A DNA stretch of 64,000 nt from Mucilaginibacter inviolabilis (GCF_011089895.1 NZ_JAANAT010000001.1:2976001-3040000), one strand, 5' to 3'; positions 1 to 9,415 are shown, numbered from the stretch's first letter. Notes: a model not told the origin generated them from the sequence alone. Translations and numbers: made by a program.

Positions 1-22
1 AAGCATAAGGATCGATCTATTT

Positions 23-3000
23 TTAAGCTTTTTCATGATGATGCAAAGGGACATAAAATTTACTTTCTTTATCTTCTGGGTCTAATGATACTGATTGTGT
101 GCTGGCATTACCTTGTACCCAGGCAAAAACCAATGGTAATATTAACAGGGCTGCAAATGTTGAAGCAATAAGTCCGCCAATAACCGCGCGGCCAAGCGGC
201 GATGTCTGATCACCACCTTCACCCAGGCCGGATGCCATCGGGATCATACCTACAACCATCGCTAAACTGGTCATTAATATAGGGCGCAAACGCAAAGCTA
301 CAGCTTCGCGGGCGGCTTTCAACGCGTCGCCATTATGTTTACGCAACTCTTCGGCGTTGGTTATCAGCAATACCGCGTTGGATATGGATACACCCACCGA
401 CATGATCATACCCATGTACGATTGTAAGTTTAGCGTTGCCCCGGTTATTTTAACCAGCAGTAACGATCCGAACAATACCGCCGGCACCGTTGATAATACT
501 ACGAATGACATTTTAAACGACTGGAAGTTGGCTGCCAGCATCAGGAATATCACGATAATAGCTACCACCAAACCCGATTGTAAACTATCCAACGTATCGG
601 TTAGCGTTTGGCTCAGACCGCGCATTTCAATAGTTAAACCGTGCGGTAATTTGCCGATGGATTTAATAGCTTCCTGCACATCATGCGTAGCTGTACCCAA
701 ATCTTTTTTGTTGATATTGGCAGTAACCGACAGTGTAGGTATAGCGCCGATGTTGTCATCTTCGCCATTAGCCAGGCCGGTTTTTACATCAGCCACATCA
801 CCCAATGTTGGGCGTGCCTGGTTAGCTAATACAGGAATCTCCTTTACATCATTCAGGCTGGCCATTTGATACTCAGGTATCTGTACCTGTACCAGGTAGC
901 TCAGGCCGGCACGCTCATCAATCCAGTTATTTTTTTCGGTAAACCTTGATGATGAGGTTGAAGCGATCAATGAGCGGGAAATATCATTTAAACCCACACC
1001 CAGTTGTGCCGCTCTTTGCCTGTCGATAGTAATATCCAATGATGGATAGTTAAACGACTGACCTATCTGTGCATCGCGTAAATATTTAATCTGTTTTAAT
1101 TTATCTAACACCTTAAAGGCATATTCCTGATTCTGTTTTTTGTTTTTACCAGTTAAAGCCACCTCTATAGGCGTAGGCGATCCCTGGCTCAGGATCTTGT
1201 CTGTCAATTCTATCGGCTCAAATGATATTTTTATGCCGGGCATTCTTTGTGCTATGGAATCTCTGAATTTTTCTTTCAGATCGTCCAGGTTCACTTTATA
1301 GTCTTCGGTTAAGCTCACCTGCATAACCGCTTCTTGCGGCCCGGCCATGAACATATATATCGGGTTGGTAGAGAACGACGAAGGGTGTGTACCTACCATG
1401 GTAGAGGTAATAGCAATATGGTTTTTACCTACAATGTTACCCAATATACGTTGAGCTTTCACCACTTCTATCTCGGTACGTTCCAAACGGGTACCATCAG
1501 GTGCACGTAAACGTACCTGGAAGGTGCCGGAGTTTACCTTAGGTAATACGTCGCGGCCAATAATGTTCAGGAGTAAAAAGGCTAAACCGCAGGCAGTAAT
1601 AACATAAATGGTCACCAGAATTTTCCGGTTAGGCATCATCCTGTCCATCAGGCGCATAAAGCTATCCCTGAACTTATCAAAACGGGTTACTTCCTTACCG
1701 GTATGTTCCAAAGCCCTTTTCATGGCCTTTTCTTTTTGCTCCCATGGTTCGCCTTCATCCTCCAAAGCAAAACCATCGGGATTGCTGTGATCTTCATGTT
1801 TGTTCACCATGATCCAGTTGGCCATGATAGGTACAAAGGTTTGCGCCAGGAAGTATGATACGATCATGGAGAAACCAATAGCCAATGCCAGCGGCAGGAA
1901 CAACGCTCCCGGAATGCCTTTCATGGTAAAGGCCGGTGCAAACACCGCCAGGATACAAAACAGGATCAGCAATTTAGGGAAAGCGATCTCCTTACAGGCA
2001 TCCCATATAGCCAAAGCTTTTGGTTTACCCATATCAAAGTGCTGGTGAATATTCTCGATCGTTACCGTCGACTCATCCACCAGGATACCAATGGCCAGCG
2101 ACAAACCGCTCAGCGTCATGATATTGATTGTCTGTCCGAAAAGCGAAAGGAAAAATATAGCCGATATAATACAGGTTGGTATAGTTAATATTACGATTAA
2201 TGCACCGCGTTTATCACCCAGGAACAGCAATACCATTAAACCGGTTAGTACCGCACCTATGGCGCCTTCTTCGGCCAAACTTTTCACCGCGTTGATTACA
2301 TAAACCGACTGGTCAAACACGAACGACAGTTTCACGTCATCAGGAACCAAGGCCTGGAAACGAGGCAATGCTTTTTTCAAATTCTGAACCACATCCCAGG
2401 TTGAGGCTGTGGCCGATTTGGTAATAGGCAGGTAAACCGAACGCTTTCCGTTAATAAGCGCATAACCATTGGTGATATCCGCACCGTCTTCCACAGTAGC
2501 CACATCATGTAAAAAAACCGTTTGTACACCGTTTTTGTATAATGGGATATTACCAAAATCGGGGATCTTTTTAATGGTGGTATTTGCTGGGGCAAGGTAG
2601 TTATAGTCGCCTATACGTACGTTACCAGCGGGGGTGTTCTGATTATTTTCGCGCAAAGCGGCCACGATCTGGTCAGGCGTTAAATTGTGCGAGCGCAGCA
2701 ATCCCGGATCAACCTTGATCACCACGGTACGCTGATTACCACCAAAAGGAGCCGGTGCTACCAGACCGGGAACTGATGTAAATGCCGACCTTACATAAAC
2801 CAACGCAAAATCAAGCAACTCGTTGTTGGACCGTGTGGGACTACTGAGTACCAACTGACCAACGGGTAGTGTGGAGGCATCAAACCTCAAAATAAACGGA
2901 GGCTGCGAGCCCTGCGGGAATGCCGACTGGGCCCTGTTGGTGAACGCCGTGACCTCCGCCGCGGCCTGTGCCATATTGGTACCTTCGTAAAAAGTAACTT

Positions 3001-3274
3001 TTATCAGTGTTAAACCCTGTACGTTTTTGGTTTCGATAGTTTTTACACCCGAAACAAAGAGCAGCAGGTTCACATATTGCTTACCAAAATAAGCCTCCAT
3101 CTGGTCGGGGGTAAAACCTCCGTAAGGGTGGGATATGTAGATAACCGGCAGGTTCAAATCAGGAAAGATATCTATCTTGATGGTACGTACCGCATTGATC
3201 CCGAAAAAAAACAGTCCGGCAACTATAACCAATATGGTAATTGGTTTTTGTAGCGCCCCTTTGATCATTCCCAT
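23..3274 (-). CDS. RND-family efflux transporter permease
   Basis: Inner-membrane proton-driven efflux pump subunit of the AcrB/CusA superfamily, 1083 residues, the usual length for the family. A first membrane helix lies at about residues 12-29. The conserved RND segment GLSLAIGILVDESTVTIENI sits near residue 400 and carries the acidic residue expected in the proton relay. A second helix cluster follows at the C-terminal end, so the two-fold repeat is complete. A charged cytoplasmic linker of about 60 residues joins the halves and is longer than in AcrB. The TolC-like gene lies 21 bases upstream on the same strand. The periplasmic adaptor is not in view and may lie beyond the left edge. Whether it exports metals or organic compounds cannot be read from the sequence. 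Confidence 0.93.
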   Translation of the reverse strand: MGMIKGALQKPITILVIVAGLFFFGINAVRTIKIDIFPDLNLPVIYISHPYGGFTPDQMEAYFGKQYVNLLLFVSGVKTIETKNVQGLTLIKVTFYEGTNMAQAAAEVTAFTNRAQSAFPQGSQPPFILRFDASTLPVGQLVLSSPTRSNNELLDFALVYVRSAFTSVPGLVAPAPFGGNQRTVVIKVDPGLLRSHNLTPDQIVAALRENNQNTPAGNVRIGDYNYLAPANTTIKKIPDFGNIPLYKNGVQTVFLHDVATVEDGADITNGYALINGKRSVYLPITKSATASTWDVVQNLKKALPRFQALVPDDVKLSFVFDQSVYVINAVKSLAEEGAIGAVLTGLMVLLFLGDKRGALIVILTIPTCIISAIFFLSLFGQTINIMTLSGLSLAIGILVDESTVTIENIHQHFDMGKPKALAIWDACKEIAFPKLLILFCILAVFAPAFTMKGIPGALFLPLALAIGFSMIVSYFLAQTFVPIMANWIMVNKHEDHSNPDGFALEDEGEPWEQKEKAMKRALEHTGKEVTRFDKFRDSFMRLMDRMMPNRKILVTIYVITACGLAFLLLNIIGRDVLPKVNSGTFQVRLRAPDGTRLERTEIEVVKAQRILGNIVGKNHIAITSTMVGTHPSSFSTNPIYMFMAGPQEAVMQVSLTEDYKVNLDDLKEKFRDSIAQRMPGIKISFEPIELTDKILSQGSPTPIEVALTGKNKKQNQEYAFKVLDKLKQIKYLRDAQIGQSFNYPSLDITIDRQRAAQLGVGLNDISRSLIASTSSSRFTEKNNWIDERAGLSYLVQVQIPEYQMASLNDVKEIPVLANQARPTLGDVADVKTGLANGEDDNIGAIPTLSVTANINKKDLGTATHDVQEAIKSIGKLPHGLTIEMRGLSQTLTDTLDSLQSGLVVAIIVIFLMLAANFQSFKMSFVVLSTVPAVLFGSLLLVKITGATLNLQSYMGMIMSVGVSISNAVLLITNAEELRKHNGDALKAAREAVALRLRPILMTSLAMVVGMIPMASGLGEGGDQTSPLGRAVIGGLIASTFAALLILPLVFAWVQGNASTQSVSLDPEDKESKFYVPLHHHEKA

Positions 3275-3295
3275 TATAAATGTGTATTACTGTTA

Positions 3296-4696
3296 TTAAA
3301 AATTATTAATGAATATGCCGAAATCGCCTGTAGCTGCCGATTTAAACAGCAGGGCCTGCCATACATTGTTTAAGGCAATATAACGATCAACCTCGGCACG
3401 GTTCAGTGTATAAAGGGCCTGGGTAAAATCAACAATGTTGGCCAGCCCGTTTTTATACAAAGTATATTTTTGCTTGTAAGCATCGCTCGCGGCCGAAACC
3501 TCAACCGGTACTTCACGATAGTTTTTCAAGGAGTTACCAATACGGGTTTGGGCCAGTGCCAGCTGTGCTGTCAGTTGCTGCTCCACCAGGTCGTAATCAT
3601 TTTTAAATTGTTCTGACGTATACTTTTGTGATTGCACCTGGTAATGCACCCTGAACGGACTGGTAATATTCCAAACCATGGCCACGCCAAACAGGTAATT
3701 GTACCTGGTTGGGTTGGCGCCCGCACCGTAACTGCTGTTAACGCTGTTGGGGTTGGTGGTATAATCATAATTAAAACCAGAGCCTCTGCCCTGGTATACG
3801 CCAAACAAGGTAAATGTAGGGTAGCTGAAAGTTCTCAGGTATTTGGCCTGTTCGTCACTTACGCCGATGCGGTTTTGCAGGTAGCGTAATTGCGGATGAT
3901 CTGCCAGTTGTACCGAGCTTAAGGCTTCCAGCGTGGTAGGCAGCTTGGTAACAAAAGCGCTATCGAGCAAAAAGTCCTGCGCCGGGATACCCAGGTACAC
4001 CGAAAGCTGGTTGCTCTGATCTTGTACGGTTTGCTGCGTATTGGTCAGCGAGATTTTGGCGTTGGATACCTCCGCGTTGGCCAAAGCCGAATCGACACCC
4101 GGATTTAAACCATTCCGTACACGGGCCACTACCACTTTTTGCAGATCCATGGCCCTATTCAGGTTATCCTGCTGGGCTTTTTCTAATTGCTGGGCTGCCA
4201 GTAAATTTAAATAGGTGCTGGCCACGCGAACTTCGTGTTGAAATTGCTCTTGTGTAAGGTCGGCTTGTTCACGGTTAACGATGTTCTTTTGAACCTTGAT
4301 ACGTTCATGTGATTTGCCAAAGCTGAAGAAGTCCCAGCTTACATTGCTTAAATACAATGACCCGAATGCCGCGTTCCAGTTTTGTTTGGCCTGGGCCGGG
4401 CCTGATGATGCTACGGATAAACCACGGTAACCATACAAAGGTCCGTTTTGACCGTTGGCAGTTCCGTAATCCTGTTGTGCCGAGATGCTTACATCCGGTA
4501 AATATTCTGTACGTGTTTCTTTTAAGTATGCCTTAGCAGCGTTTAACTGATTAGCTTTGGATTTGATGGTACCGTAATTAGCGAGTGCCATTTGTTCAGC
4601 ATCTTTGATGTTTAAAACTTTTTGCTGAGCCTGAGCCTGGTAGACAAATAAAACACCTAAAAACAGAAGTAGTTGTTTTGAAGGTAGATTATACAT
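3296..4696 (-). CDS. TolC-family outer membrane efflux protein
   Basis: Outer-membrane channel partner of the downstream RND pump, 466 residues from the chosen start. The start at 4696 opens with MYNLPSKQLLLFLGVLFVY followed by QAQAQ, a clear signal peptide. A longer reading frame to 4777 would bury this signal inside the protein and run into the regulator promoter. Two OEP repeats rich in coiled-coil helices (NAAKAYLKETRTEYLPDVSI near the N-terminus, a second block after about residue 230) fit the TolC fold. It is first in a two-gene operon with the permease and is divergent from a LysR gene, which is the likely local regulator. Confidence 0.92.
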   Translation of the reverse strand: MYNLPSKQLLLFLGVLFVYQAQAQQKVLNIKDAEQMALANYGTIKSKANQLNAAKAYLKETRTEYLPDVSISAQQDYGTANGQNGPLYGYRGLSVASSGPAQAKQNWNAAFGSLYLSNVSWDFFSFGKSHERIKVQKNIVNREQADLTQEQFQHEVRVASTYLNLLAAQQLEKAQQDNLNRAMDLQKVVVARVRNGLNPGVDSALANAEVSNAKISLTNTQQTVQDQSNQLSVYLGIPAQDFLLDSAFVTKLPTTLEALSSVQLADHPQLRYLQNRIGVSDEQAKYLRTFSYPTFTLFGVYQGRGSGFNYDYTTNPNSVNSSYGAGANPTRYNYLFGVAMVWNITSPFRVHYQVQSQKYTSEQFKNDYDLVEQQLTAQLALAQTRIGNSLKNYREVPVEVSAASDAYKQKYTLYKNGLANIVDFTQALYTLNRAEVDRYIALNNVWQALLFKSAATGDFGIFINNF

Positions 4697-4716
4697 ATTG
4701 TGTATTTTATACACGG

Positions 4717-4724
4717 CAAAGGTA
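4717..4724 (-). promoter_or_regulatory. Candidate Bacteroidota -7 promoter element for the efflux operon
   Basis: On the minus strand the bases read TACCTTTG, matching the Bacteroidota -7 consensus TAnnTTTG, about 20 bases upstream of the TolC-like start. No clear TTTG at -33 was found, so this is a candidate only. It lies in the short divergent spacer where a LysR protein would be expected to bind. Confidence 0.35.
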
Positions 4725-4785
4725 GGGCTATAGGATCTATGAAAAAAATGAATTAATTTTGTCATAATCATTAGCAAAATTCATA

Positions 4786-5730
4786 ATGAATATAGCACTC
4801 CACCATTTCCGCTTAGTTGATACCATATCAAAAGAGGGAACTTTAACTAAAGCAGCCGCTACGCTGCATCTTACCCAGTCGGCACTGAGCCACCAGTTAA
4901 AGGAACTGGAAAAGGAGCTGGATATCGAAGTTTTTCATCGGGAAGGCAAAAAATTACATTTGTCTGAGATTGGCTATCGCTTTTTGCGCAGTTCGGAGAA
5001 GATCATCGCCGAAATACGGTCGATGGAAGAGGATATCCGCAATTACAAGAACGGTAAAACCGGCAAGCTGAATATCAGCATGCAGTGCTATACCGCTTAC
5101 CACTGGTTACCGGGAGTTATTAAAGATTTTAAAAGCCAATGGCCCGATATTCAAATCAATATTGTATCAGATGCAACCCGTCGCCCGCTGGAATACCTGA
5201 TGCGTGGTGATCTTGACCTGGGCATCGTTCGCACCCAAATGATAAATACGAAGATAACCTATGAGGCTATTTTCGAGGACCGCCTGAATGTTATATTACC
5301 GATTGATCATCCGCTTGCCAAAAAGGATGTGATCAATATCTGCGATTTTCAGGATCAGGACCTGATCCTGGCTCTTTACGATCCCAGCTACCAGGATACC
5401 CCACTTATTGAAACCCTGATACAGGACCAACACGTAAAACCCAAAACACTCAACCGAATCCACTATACCGATGCCACCATCGAAATGGTAAATGCAGGAC
5501 TAGGCATCAGCGTAATGGCCGACTGGATAGTAAAACCTTACCTGGCCAACAGAAACGTAGTAGCCAAACCCCTGCACCACAGCGTGGCCAAACGCACCTG
5601 GTATGCCGCTACCTGTAAGGACAACCCGGTTATCCAGAATTTCCTGTCGTGCTTAAAACTATATTTTGCCGAGAACCAAATGTGCATGGAAGAAGAACAT
5701 TTTGAAGAATTACTGGAACAGGTGGTTTAA
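4786..5730 (+). CDS. LysR-family transcriptional regulator, MetR-like
   Basis: DNA-binding regulator of 314 residues, typical LysR length. The N-terminal winged helix (about residues 1-62) contains TLTKAAATLHLTQSALSHQL, the LysR helix-turn-helix. The effector domain begins near residue 90, and the segment CYTAYHWLPGVIKDF resembles the corresponding part of MetR. It is transcribed away from the TolC/RND operon across an 89-base spacer, the usual arrangement for a LysR protein controlling its neighbour. The effector is unknown; MetR similarity in this subfamily does not prove homocysteine sensing. The C-terminus has an unusually acidic tail. Confidence 0.9.
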   Translation: MNIALHHFRLVDTISKEGTLTKAAATLHLTQSALSHQLKELEKELDIEVFHREGKKLHLSEIGYRFLRSSEKIIAEIRSMEEDIRNYKNGKTGKLNISMQCYTAYHWLPGVIKDFKSQWPDIQINIVSDATRRPLEYLMRGDLDLGIVRTQMINTKITYEAIFEDRLNVILPIDHPLAKKDVINICDFQDQDLILALYDPSYQDTPLIETLIQDQHVKPKTLNRIHYTDATIEMVNAGLGISVMADWIVKPYLANRNVVAKPLHHSVAKRTWYAATCKDNPVIQNFLSCLKLYFAENQMCMEEEHFEELLEQVV

Positions 5731-5741
5731 TACAACACACA

Positions 5742-5909
5742 GACGACTCACCCCGTCTGCGCTCCGCTGGACGACCCTCTCTTTCGCTTCGCGGCAAAGA
5801 GGGTGGGGAATTTGTTTGTTATTATTTTTGTTTACGATCATTCTCAAATCCCCTCTTTCCGCCGCAGGCGAAGAGAGGGTGACCAAGCGCAGCGATGGTC
5901 GGGTGAGTC
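5742..5909. repeat. Palindromic dispersed repeat (type D), complete inverted pair
   Basis: Two imperfect inverted arms at about 5742-5808 and 5851-5909 flank an AT-rich loop of about 40 bases. The arms share GACTCACCC, an ACCCTCTCTT core and a GCGGCAAAGAGGG-like end. A single arm of the same family occurs at 45108-45170 beside the helicase gene. The element lies between the LysR stop and the GH8 mature domain, and the GH8 reading frame is open straight through it. Confidence 0.75.
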
Positions 5910-5917
5910 AACCCGCT

Positions 5918-7066
5918 ATGCCCTTTCCTCAGCATTATCCCTACACCAAAGGCACCATAAAACCCAACCACCTATCCCAACAACAACTGGACAAACAGGT
6001 AGAGGCGTTTTACGATCAGTGGAAAAAACGCTATGTAAAACCCGCCTGTAGTCCAGATCAATACTATATCTGGTTTGAAAGAAAGGGCAAAGAGAGTGTA
6101 TCCGAAGGCCAGGGTTATGGCATGGTCATTACTGCGCTGATGGCTGGTTATGATCCATCAGCGCAGCATACTTTTGATGGTCTTTACCAATATTACAAAG
6201 CACACCCCGCCAAAACTTCTCCCTACCTCATGGCCTGGGCCCAGGTGAAAGGTTGTAAGGATCTCGACCGCAGTACCGCTACCGATGGCGATATGGATAT
6301 TGCCTATTCCCTGCTGTTGGCCGCCAAACAATGGGGCAACACCGGGAGCATCAACTATCTCCACGAAGCGCAAAATATCATAGCGGCCGTCATGCAGCAC
6401 GAGATCAACCCCAAAACCTACTCTGTCTTGCTGAGCGATGCCATCGAATATGATAGCGCCGATTACTTCGACACCCGCTCATCCGACTTTATGCCGGCAC
6501 ATTTTAAAGCCTTTGAAGCCACTTTACATAACGGCAAATGGAAATCAGTAACTGATAATAATTATCGCCTCTTTGAGGCCGTACAAGCCCGATACAGCCC
6601 CGACGCCGGCCTGGTGCCAGATTTCATCCGCGGTATCAACAAAACCCCTCACCCGGCACAACGCAACTACCTCGAATCGCCATACGATGGTTATTATAAC
6701 TACAATGCCTGCCGTGTACCGTGGCGCATTGCCAGCGATTATTTGCTGTATGGCGACAAACGCTCCAAAACTTTTGTTGATAAGATAAACCATTGGATCC
6801 GCGAAACCACTCAAGGCAATCCCGATAATATTTCGGCAGGATATACCCTGGCGGGTAATGATATCAAAGGGCGGTATTTTGAAGCTTTAAGCTTTATAGC
6901 CCCTTTCGCCGTATCAGCCACAGTTGATCAAAGTAATCAGCAATGGCTCAATAAGCTATGGGACTACCTAGTGGCCTTTAAACTCAAAGATTACGACTAT
7001 TACGATAACAGCATCAAAATGCTGGACATGATCATCGTATCAGGCAATTACTGGAAAGTATCTTGA
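5918..7066 (+). CDS. Glycoside hydrolase family 8 endoglucanase-type enzyme
   Basis: Inverting beta-glucanase of the GH8 family (cellulase, xylanase or chitosanase activities). The GH8 signature is intact: ATDGDMDIAYSLLLA carries the conserved Asp residues, and SEGQGYGMV carries the catalytic acid Glu. From ATG 5918 the product has 382 residues and starts at the mature domain (PFPQHYPYTKGTIKPNH), with no signal peptide. The frame is open upstream to TTG 5666, through palindromic repeat D. That extension encodes a hydrophobic run (ICLLLFLFTIILKSPLSA) ending in an AxA-like site, which could act as a signal peptide. The true start is therefore uncertain. A hairpin terminator follows at 7069-7094. 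Substrate is unresolved between beta-1,4-glucan and chitosan. Confidence 0.88.
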   Translation: MPFPQHYPYTKGTIKPNHLSQQQLDKQVEAFYDQWKKRYVKPACSPDQYYIWFERKGKESVSEGQGYGMVITALMAGYDPSAQHTFDGLYQYYKAHPAKTSPYLMAWAQVKGCKDLDRSTATDGDMDIAYSLLLAAKQWGNTGSINYLHEAQNIIAAVMQHEINPKTYSVLLSDAIEYDSADYFDTRSSDFMPAHFKAFEATLHNGKWKSVTDNNYRLFEAVQARYSPDAGLVPDFIRGINKTPHPAQRNYLESPYDGYYNYNACRVPWRIASDYLLYGDKRSKTFVDKINHWIRETTQGNPDNISAGYTLAGNDIKGRYFEALSFIAPFAVSATVDQSNQQWLNKLWDYLVAFKLKDYDYYDNSIKMLDMIIVSGNYWKVS

Positions 7067-7068
7067 TT

Positions 7069-7094
7069 TCGGATATCGGATGTTCGATATCCGA
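7069..7094 (+). terminator. Hairpin terminator after GH8 gene
   Basis: Perfect 10-bp inverted repeat TCGGATATCG / CGATATCCGA with a six-base loop, followed by TTTATTTTT. It begins three bases after the GH8 stop codon and fits an intrinsic terminator. Confidence 0.7.
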
Positions 7095-7187
7095 TTTATT
7101 TTTAATTCTTGATTCGGCAATAGAGTTTATTATTCTGTTAATTCTTAAATTCCGTAAATTCTGGTTCAGAATACTTAATTTAAACCC

Positions 7188-7610
7188 ATGGAACAGTACG
7201 AGAAAATGTATTTGTACAAACGGATAGTACAGGCCAAGCTATTCATCGACAGTCATTTCTCCGAAAATATCGACGTTTCCAACATTGCCGATGAGGCCTG
7301 TTTCTCCAAATATCATTTCATCAGGCTTTTTAAATCCATATACGGCAAAACCCCGCATCATTATCTTACCCAGGTGCGGATAGACAAAGCCCGCTTATTA
7401 CTGGCCGAAGGCAATAGCATCATGGATGTTTGTGCAAGCATCGGTTTTGACAGTCCTACATCATTTACAGCCACTTTTAAAAAAATGGTAGGTAAAACAC
7501 CCTCAGTATTTCAAAACAGCCAAAAAGCAAAGCAGCAAGCTATTAGCGCCAATCCCTTATCTGCTGTTCCTAATTGTTTTGCGGAATCTCATGGGTACAT
7601 CAAAAAATAG
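7188..7610 (+). CDS. AraC-family HTH protein lacking a sensor domain
   Basis: A 140-residue protein consisting almost only of an AraC DNA-binding domain. The first helix-turn-helix (NIADEACFSKYHFIRLFKSI) and second helix-turn-helix (IMDVCASIGFDSPTSFTATF) are both present, with the connecting helix HHYLTQVRIDKARLLL. No effector domain precedes them and about 30 residues of unclassified tail follow. Such stand-alone domains can act like MarA/SoxS, controlled by their own abundance. The VOC and DUF1569 genes follow within about 70 bases and may be targets or co-transcribed. Confidence 0.88.
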   Translation: MEQYEKMYLYKRIVQAKLFIDSHFSENIDVSNIADEACFSKYHFIRLFKSIYGKTPHHYLTQVRIDKARLLLAEGNSIMDVCASIGFDSPTSFTATFKKMVGKTPSVFQNSQKAKQQAISANPLSAVPNCFAESHGYIKK

Positions 7611-7678
7611 CAATTTTCAAGAGGTAATAGTGTGATGCATTGCCCATGTTTGTATTGCTAACCAAATACATACAAAAA

Positions 7679-8092
7679 ATGATCACCAAAGTAACGCACA
7701 TGTGCATTTATGTTCTTGATCAGAACCGTGCATATGATTTTTATGTAAACAAACTGGGCTTTAAAGTACATACCGATGCCCCCATGGGCGAAGGTGCCCG
7801 CTGGCTCACCGTAACCCCGCCCGAACAACCCGAACTGGAAATAACCCTGTTCCTGGTTGCCGAAGGTGGCATGTTTGATAAGGAAACGGTACAAACCATG
7901 ACCCACCTTATCCAGAAAGGAACGTTTGGGGCAGCCGTATTTACCTGTCACGACCTGCTGGCCACATACGAAGAATTAAAGGCCAAAGGCGTGGTATTCA
8001 AAAAGGTGCCAACAAAGGAGTTTTATGGCTATGAAGCCCTGTTCACAGATGACTCCGGCAATTGGTTTTCACTGGCACAAATTGAATCTTAG
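7679..8092 (+). CDS. VOC-superfamily (glyoxalase/bleomycin-resistance fold) protein
   Basis: A 137-residue cytosolic protein with the paired beta-alpha-beta-beta-beta modules of the vicinal oxygen chelate superfamily. It opens with MITKVTHMCIYVLDQNRAYD and closes with the typical ALFTDDSGNWFSLAQ strand. Start 7679 (ATG) is preferred to the TTG at 7640 because the fold begins there. VOC proteins include glyoxalases, dioxygenases and drug-binding proteins, and the substrate cannot be assigned here. The stop lies three bases before the next start, so it shares an operon with the DUF1569 gene. Confidence 0.88.
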   Translation: MITKVTHMCIYVLDQNRAYDFYVNKLGFKVHTDAPMGEGARWLTVTPPEQPELEITLFLVAEGGMFDKETVQTMTHLIQKGTFGAAVFTCHDLLATYEELKAKGVVFKKVPTKEFYGYEALFTDDSGNWFSLAQIES

Positions 8093-8095
8093 GTT

Positions 8096-8539
8096 ATGAA
8101 ATCCATCTTTGATCAGCAAACAAGAGATGAACTCATCAACAGGGTGAATTCATTAAACACCGGCAGCAAGGCGCAATGGGGCAAAATGAATGTATATCAA
8201 ATGGTAAGGCACTGTAGTCTTTGGGAAGACATGATGCAGGGTAAACAGAAATACAAACAAGCATTTATCGGTCGTATTTTTGGCAAAATGGCCTTACGCA
8301 AAGTAATGAAAGAAGAATCGCCCCTGGCCAGGAACACTCCTACTCTTCCTGAACTTAGAATTACCAGTAATGGTGACATGGGATCGGAGCGGACAGCATG
8401 GATCACCAAGATCCGGAATTACGCCAATTTTTCCAATCCCGGTTTCATACATCCTTTTTTTGGTAACATGACCGAGGAGCAGATTGGATATATGGCTTAT
8501 AAACATACCGACCACCATTTACGGCAGTTTGGGGCCTGA
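8096..8539 (+). CDS. DUF1569 (DinB-like fold) protein
   Basis: A 147-residue protein matching the DUF1569 pattern, a relative of the DinB/YfiT four-helix bundle. Conserved features include MNVYQMVRHCSLWEDMM near residue 31 and the C-terminal KHTDHHLRQFG, whose histidines correspond to the metal site of DinB-like proteins. There is no signal peptide. It is tightly coupled to the VOC gene and often found in similar small stress or detoxification cassettes, but no reaction is known for the family. Confidence 0.85.
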   Translation: MKSIFDQQTRDELINRVNSLNTGSKAQWGKMNVYQMVRHCSLWEDMMQGKQKYKQAFIGRIFGKMALRKVMKEESPLARNTPTLPELRITSNGDMGSERTAWITKIRNYANFSNPGFIHPFFGNMTEEQIGYMAYKHTDHHLRQFGA

Positions 8540-8570
8540 GTGCATGTATGTTAATTGATGTCGGGCGTAT

Positions 8571-8702
8571 AAACCCCTCCCTGCCAACGCGCAAGCCAAA
8601 CGCAACCCCTCCCGTGGGGAGGGAATGAAAAAGCAATGCATTTTAAAAGCCCCGGCTCCGTGCGATTCCTTCCCTCGGGAAGGGAAGGAAGGGGTTTCTG
8701 CA
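8571..8702. repeat. Dispersed GGGAGGG-type repeat (type C)
   Basis: Intergenic block with CCCCTCCC / GGGGAGGG and CCTTCCCTCGGGAAGGGAAGG palindromic parts. The same vocabulary (CCCTTCC, GGGAGGG, TCGCAC, GGTTTCTGCA) recurs at 43330-43452 and 56310-56353. It separates the DUF1569 and YdeI-like genes and encodes nothing recognisable. Confidence 0.65.
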
Positions 8703-8773
8703 CCATGCCTGGCTGAAATTTCTTTGTGCACTACTGACATAGGGCTGTCATGCGGCCTGGTTTTCTTTGTTTC

Positions 8774-9367
8774 ATGAAACAAACAATTCCTTCATCAAAC
8801 AAAGAGCTGCAGGTACTTTCTTTTAAAACCTCCGGACAATGGGAAAAATGGCTGGATAAGAACCATGAAAATACAGATGGCATCTGGCTGAAAATATTCA
8901 AAAAGGATTCGGGCATAAAATCTATCAACTATGCGATGGCCTTAGATGTCGCTCTTTGTTTTGGATGGATAGATGGGATTAAAAAAAAGCTGGACGAGGT
9001 ATCCTTTATTCAAAAATTCACGCCCAGAAGGGCTAGAAGTACTTGGTCGTACCGGAACACAGAACATATCCAACGACTTGTCACCAGCGGAAAAATGCGT
9101 CCGCAGGGTATTGCGCAGGTAGATATGGCCAAGGCTGATGGTCGATGGGAAAAAGCCTATGCACCACAACGGGAGGTGATTATTCCCGAGGATTTTATGG
9201 AAGCGTTAAACAACAATAAAAAAGCTAAAGCCTTTTTTGATACCCTCAACAAGAATAATCTTTTTATCATATACTACCATTTGCATCAGGCCAAAACACC
9301 CGAAACAAGGGAAAGAAGAATTCAGCGGTTTGTAGCTAAGCTGGAACAGGGCGAGGTATCGGTTTGA
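8774..9367 (+). CDS. YdeI/OmpD-associated family protein
   Basis: A 197-residue cytosolic protein of the YdeI (bacteriocin-protection/OmpD-associated) family. Characteristic segments are SGQWEKWLDKNHENTDGIWL, ALDVALCFGWIDGIKKKLDE and FTPRRARSTWSYRNTEHIQR, followed by a C-terminal helical region (RERRIQRFVAKLEQGE). The ATG at 8774 is chosen because family members start with a similar short lead. A further upstream start at 8750 would add eight residues. Physiological role is unclear in most species; links to peptide resistance come from distant relatives only. Confidence 0.87.
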   Translation: MKQTIPSSNKELQVLSFKTSGQWEKWLDKNHENTDGIWLKIFKKDSGIKSINYAMALDVALCFGWIDGIKKKLDEVSFIQKFTPRRARSTWSYRNTEHIQRLVTSGKMRPQGIAQVDMAKADGRWEKAYAPQREVIIPEDFMEALNNNKKAKAFFDTLNKNNLFIIYYHLHQAKTPETRERRIQRFVAKLEQGEVSV

Positions 9368-9415
9368 TGATCCTTATACAGGAGATCGAAGCCTACTCTT
9401 CTGGACAAGATTGTC

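Noticed and set aside
357-869. Plus-strand 170-residue frame opposite the RND gene
   Set aside because: It lies antisense to a well-conserved transporter frame and shows no domain or codon signal of its own.
4697-4777. Upstream extension of the TolC-like gene
   Set aside because: It would place 27 residues before a canonical signal peptide and run across the divergent promoter.
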